Source of the DNA: Triglochin maritima
Lineage: Eukaryota; Streptophyta; Magnoliopsida; Alismatales; Juncaginaceae
DNA length: 64,000 nucleotides
Assembly (NCBI GenBank): GCA_963682175.1
Contig: OY821775.1
Span: 35,834,053 to 35,898,052 of the forward strand
Direction of reading: 5' to 3'
Part shown: piece by piece, positions 60,369 through 64,000 of the stretch
Layout: every line of letters begins with the position of its first letter
How positions within the stretch are numbered: the stretch's first letter is position 1
The notes under the pieces: model-generated
The model's database searches: none
Seen by the model: the letters and a program-made list of their open reading frames with translations, nothing else
What the model was told of the DNA's origin: nothing
Made by a program: the position numbers and the translations under genes

Positions 60369-61781
60369 TCAATGCACTTGGAAAGGGAACATGACACCAC
60401 GCGGGGCCAGAATACGCATGCGTGGGCCCCCTTCACAAAGAGCACCAGACGAAATGAGAGGTTCATGAATTGGACGCAAAGGCGTCTCATTCAAAGGATC
60501 AAACTGAAAGAGCTTGAACCTCTCAAGAGTTTGGGAAATAAGGGGCAACGGAAGAAAAATATCTCCCGTTGCGGAACTGAAGTTATGATCGTCAATCCAA
60601 ACTCTCCAACCAACAGGCTGGTGGGTCGGAACGAGGTCAAGCACCTCGTTATGCATGTCCAACTCACCAGGGGAACAGGAAGTGGGTCTCATACCCAAGG
60701 TATCCTCCAAGGAACTCCTAATACCCTCATGAGCAATGTAGTTGTTTGATGTTCCATCATTTCCAAGATGATCAGGAACAATAGTGAGAGGCAAACTCTC
60801 ATCAGGTTGTTTGAAGTTGAGGGTACTAGGGAGCTCTTGCTCCACCAGAGGTGGGTCCTTAAGAGGATCAAAATGAAGATCATGTGGCTCAAGGGCCACG
60901 GGACAAAAAGATAAGGCACAATCCTGTGCCGACTCATAATGAAGCTGGTCCAAGTTATTCTCAATTTGAATCGAATCCTCCACTAAGTGATCGTGAATTG
61001 AAACCCCAAGTCCCTCAGACTGACTAGGAGTTTGACTTTGAAAGGTTGTGCTTTGAATTTGTGGATGTGGTGGTGGTTCGATATCAAAAGAAGAATCCTC
61101 ATACTGACATGAAATGTCACTCTCCTCACTTAATTGTTGCGTCAGTTGACTCACTTGAAGTGTCAGATTATGTATGCGGTCAACGAGGAGGTCCAAGTCA
61201 GATCTTGGGAAATTTTGGGGTTGGGTGTTGATGGGCTGAGAATGAGTCCAATGATTTGAAGTGGGGTGTTGGTAGAATTCTGGGTATTCGGGAGGAGGAT
61301 ATTGGGGTGGAAATGATGTATAAGAATTTGAATACGAATTGTCTCCCCACGAATCCATCCCTCTCGGGTTGTACGCGGATGCGTAATGGTCATAATGAGC
61401 ATTTTGGGAAAATGTATGCTCATACTCAGGCTCTGGGGGAACATAAGGACATTCCCCGAAATCATGACCACTCAACCCACAATAGTGACACGGTACGGCT
61501 ACTGGAGCCACCGGTGCACTCATGTCGTCTACCGCATGCATGAAAGAGGCCAAAGGTTCTTGTAATGTCTCAGTTTGATGACCAACATATGATCCGATGT
61601 AACTAGATGGAGATCTAGCCGTCGGTGCCTCTCTCATGTTACCCCAATACGAAGATTGCTCAGTGACACAATTGCGATCATCCCAACCATACGGGGTGTT
61701 AGTCTGAGCCACCCCAGGTTGCATGGGTCCGGAGTACCAGGGAGAATCGTCCTGGTCCCAACAATGATATGGATGGTCCAT
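60369..61781 (-). CDS. Intact CCHC protein of the A-D element family, unknown function
   Basis: The 470-residue ORF starts at ATG 61781 (MDHPYHCWDQD). The frame is open 13 codons further upstream, but the start aligns with the other copies after a 15 bp loss. Residues 1-90 are rich in Tyr, Trp, Pro and Ser. A CCHC knuckle, C98-x2-C101-x4-H106-x4-C111, suggests RNA or DNA binding. A Pro/Tyr/Gln-rich stretch (about 115-210) and a short helical segment (LTLQVSQLTQQL) follow. A conserved C-terminal region (about 300-470) has PVGWRVWIDDHNF and ends VMFPFQVH. It occupies the gag position, but I see no capsid domain, protease, RT or integrase. It may be a minimal Gag that packages the RNA for a partner's enzymes, but this is inference. 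It is the only undamaged copy here. Confidence 0.85.
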   Translation of the reverse strand: MDHPYHCWDQDDSPWYSGPMQPGVAQTNTPYGWDDRNCVTEQSSYWGNMREAPTARSPSSYIGSYVGHQTETLQEPLASFMHAVDDMSAPVAPVAVPCHYCGLSGHDFGECPYVPPEPEYEHTFSQNAHYDHYASAYNPRGMDSWGDNSYSNSYTSFPPQYPPPEYPEFYQHPTSNHWTHSQPINTQPQNFPRSDLDLLVDRIHNLTLQVSQLTQQLSEESDISCQYEDSSFDIEPPPHPQIQSTTFQSQTPSQSEGLGVSIHDHLVEDSIQIENNLDQLHYESAQDCALSFCPVALEPHDLHFDPLKDPPLVEQELPSTLNFKQPDESLPLTIVPDHLGNDGTSNNYIAHEGIRSSLEDTLGMRPTSCSPGELDMHNEVLDLVPTHQPVGWRVWIDDHNFSSATGDIFLPLPLISQTLERFKLFQFDPLNETPLRPIHEPLISSGALCEGGPRMRILAPRGVMFPFQVH

Positions 61782-62890
61782 CTCAAGAAAAACTCTCGAG
61801 TCGATCACTCTCACCACCACGAGGCTAAGCTCGCAAAAAGTGCTCGACTCGACACTAAAACGCTAACAGAGAGTGTAAAGGGGAGGAGACTATAACGTAG
61901 AAGAAGGTGAGAAGAAGATGACTCAGAGGAGAAGGGAAGAATCCCTAGAGCTAGCGAGGGTACAGGGTGAAGGTAGAAGCCTAACTAGCAAGCATGGCTC
62001 AAACAATGTAAGGCAATGGGTCCTTAGGCTAGACGACGCCTAACTTCGAGGTCACTAGCCTCGACACGCCTCACCTCCCTACAACGAGGACCACAATGCC
62101 CAGCAAGTGATACCAGATCCGGAGATCCAGTACCTCCTACTATCGACAAGGTAGGCAACGCCGATCAGGTCATGGCGGTCTCAACTAGATTACTCTCCTA
62201 GTGCGTCCGAATTCCTAGGGCCAATGTCTACTTGCTTTTAGTTAAGGCTTTACTTGAGTGTGCTTTTTGGGGCTAAGGGAGAGGTGATGAAATCCCCCAC
62301 CTTATCTTTGAAGTCTATAGGTGATGCCCCTTAAAGATGTTTTGAAATCTTAGGCTAGCAAGCAACTCACCAAACAAGCACTCACCTCACTCTTGTTACG
62401 ATGCAAACCTTACTCACTAATGAATGTCCTAATGCGTGAATGAGTGATAAGGAATGCGTACCTCGCTCCAGCAATCAACGACAAAATGTAAAGCAAAGAA
62501 AAGAAAGATGCATGCAAGGTCTACATATGATGCATGACCTAGATGGCAAGAAGTCTAATCTTTTGCTTTGAGTTTTATGGTCCAAATTGATTAAAGGGGA
62601 TTGAAATTAAATCTGGGAGCAAACTAAAGATCACAACATGCAAAATTGGGCTCCCAGATAACTAAAGTGAACAACATAACAACTGGAACAAATTTGAGAG
62701 CAATTGAGGCTCACCAAGCCGCCAATTGGCGGTCCCAAACCGCTGATTGGCGGTCACTTTGGGGTCTTTGGCTCTCCAATTACTCCAGTCGCTTCCCCTT
62801 GATCCTCAGGTTCCCTGCCACTAAGAAAAACTGAAAACAAAAAATTAAAAACCCCTCGAATCGTCCAAACCAACGTCTGGACAGAGCACC
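61782..62890 (-). other. Leader of D with palindrome pair
   Basis: This is non-coding. Palindromes CCGCCAATTGGCGG (62719-62732) and CCGCTGATTGGCGG (62740-62753) lie 21 bp apart, about 140-170 bp from the primer site. Confidence 0.85.
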
Positions 62891-62908
62891 TCCCCGGCAA
62901 CGGCGCCA
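62891..62908 (-). other. Primer-binding site of D (Asp tRNA)
   Basis: On the minus strand it reads TGGCGCCGTTGCCGGGGA, a perfect match to the complement of the plant Asp tRNA 3' end, six bases from the LTR. Confidence 0.96.
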
Positions 62909-62914
62909 AAAACT

Positions 62915-64000
62915 TGATTGATCGTTTTATATTTAACCGCAAGTGCACGGCCGCGTTGAAGCGGTGGCAAATACGGGTCGTCCACTGGGAGGTGTGTCGA
63001 CACTTGGTTTGTTCGAAGGCGAGAGGTAAAGAAAGGGAAGAAAGGTTGGTTACACTAAACTACACTAAGATGCAAATGGAAATGGAGATAAGCAATAAAC
63101 TAAGCCCCAAAGGGGGTAGAGAAATAATGTGAAATAAAGAAGTGTGTGTGTTCATTAAGCTCCTCACAACATGTAGTGCATGAAATCATAAAACTACATC
63201 CAACTTTGCCTCTACATGAATTAAGATTTCACTACATCATTAAAACATACAAGACATTAATTGGAATGAAGCTACATGAACTCAAGTATAAAGACTATAC
63301 CCTACTATGCCTCTACATGAATTAAGATTTCACTACACCATTAAAACATACAAGACATTAGCTAAGGTAAAGGCAACAAGAGCACATACACTACAAATTG
63401 TGTTTCCAACATTAACTTCATCCATATCCTAACCTTATTATTCCCCATAAAATAGGTCCACTAATCAAAGCATAAGCTAAGCTTCATTCAAGAGCATTAG
63501 CCTATCAAAGATAAGAGTGGAGACACATTAGATGGTTATGGAAATCATATAAAGCTCAAGGGATAAAAATAACACACACTTAATACACTACATGATTATA
63601 TCACATATTTCTCCATCCCCCAAATGGGGATGGAACTACTCACTACTCATTACACTAACTATACTAGCAAAAGAAAGCATAATACTGAAATGAAAGTTAA
63701 CTAAGAAGGCAAGAAGCATTAAAGAAACATAAAAGGAAAGGAAACACTAAACAAACATGCACAAATTAAAAGACAAGATTTAAAAAAACTAGAAGAATTA
63801 TTTTATTAACAAAATGACTCACATTGAAGGTAGCATTCTTCTCCACCTTGAGTTTTTGCTTCAAGGCTCACTCCTTAGTAGAGAGAATGCCACCAAGCAA
63901 TGGGTAATTACAATGGAAGGTGAAGAGTTCTATTTATAAGCATGGAAAAAGCTAATCGGGGACAATCCCCCGATGTGGGACTAAACCAATACCAAAAATA
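62915..64000 (-). repeat. 5' LTR of D, cut by window end
   Basis: The first 1086 bp from the LTR end match the 3' LTR almost perfectly. The palindromes and the U3 start should lie just beyond 64000. Confidence 0.95.

Larger units (their letters stand above)
57191..64000 (-). mobile_element. Non-autonomous LTR element D, youngest of the group
   Basis: This minus-strand element is complete except for the outer part of its 5' LTR. It has 3' LTR 57191-58743, purine tract, 3' non-coding region, an intact ORF (60369-61781), leader, and Asp-tRNA primer site 62891-62908. The 5' LTR runs from 62915. Over the shared 1.09 kb, the LTRs differ at only about five places by eye, so the insertion is recent. 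No pol genes are present. Confidence 0.93.

Noticed and set aside
1..64000. Host genes
   Set aside because: Every sizeable conserved frame is assignable to a transposable element. The remaining frames are chance frames within LTRs and leaders.

Overview
The window is plant nuclear DNA made almost wholly of transposable elements. I found no host gene, rRNA, tRNA or CRISPR. Plant origin is inferred from plant-type L1, Copia and chromodomain-Gypsy proteins, primer sites matching plant initiator-Met and Asp tRNAs, En/Spm CACTA transposons with TNP2 and Ulp1-like proteins, a hAT MITE and a TRIM. Low GC and deep nesting suggest heterochromatin. The species is not identifiable from this alone.

The layout is a Russian doll that I resolved through target-site duplications (TSDs). 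A LINE (1202-5715) is cut by a Copia element (5716-11341). The Copia is cut in its reverse transcriptase by a minus-strand gag-only Copia, F (from 11342). F holds a solo LTR (14695-16699) and is cut by an autonomous-type CACTA element, H (16939 to beyond the window). H carries a hAT MITE (18175-18769), a second gag-only Copia G (19055-26178, itself containing a rearranged LTR, I), LTR element A (27490-55167), a small CACTA K (55797-57037) and LTR element D (57191 to beyond the end). A is cut by B (32223-52638). B is cut by a chimeric unit E/TRIM (37447-51505). The TRIM interior is cut by C (44499-50926). The right halves of the LINE, Copia, F, H and D lie outside the window.

A, B, C and D form one group. 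They have an Asp-tRNA primer site and one reading frame for a roughly 470-500 residue CCHC protein with an uncharacterised C-terminal domain. No protease, reverse transcriptase or integrase is present, so they must be mobilised in trans. Only the copy in D is intact. C has the same protein but different LTRs.

The most unusual signal is a shared regulatory-looking architecture. Each family carries its own GC-rich palindrome, placed as pairs at a fixed spacing: 21 bp in A, B and D, 32 bp in C, and about 19-22 bp in E, F and G. In A-D the pairs occur both upstream of the TATA box in the LTR and again in the leader between the primer site and the ORF. A hairpin near the LTR end also shows compensatory changes between families.
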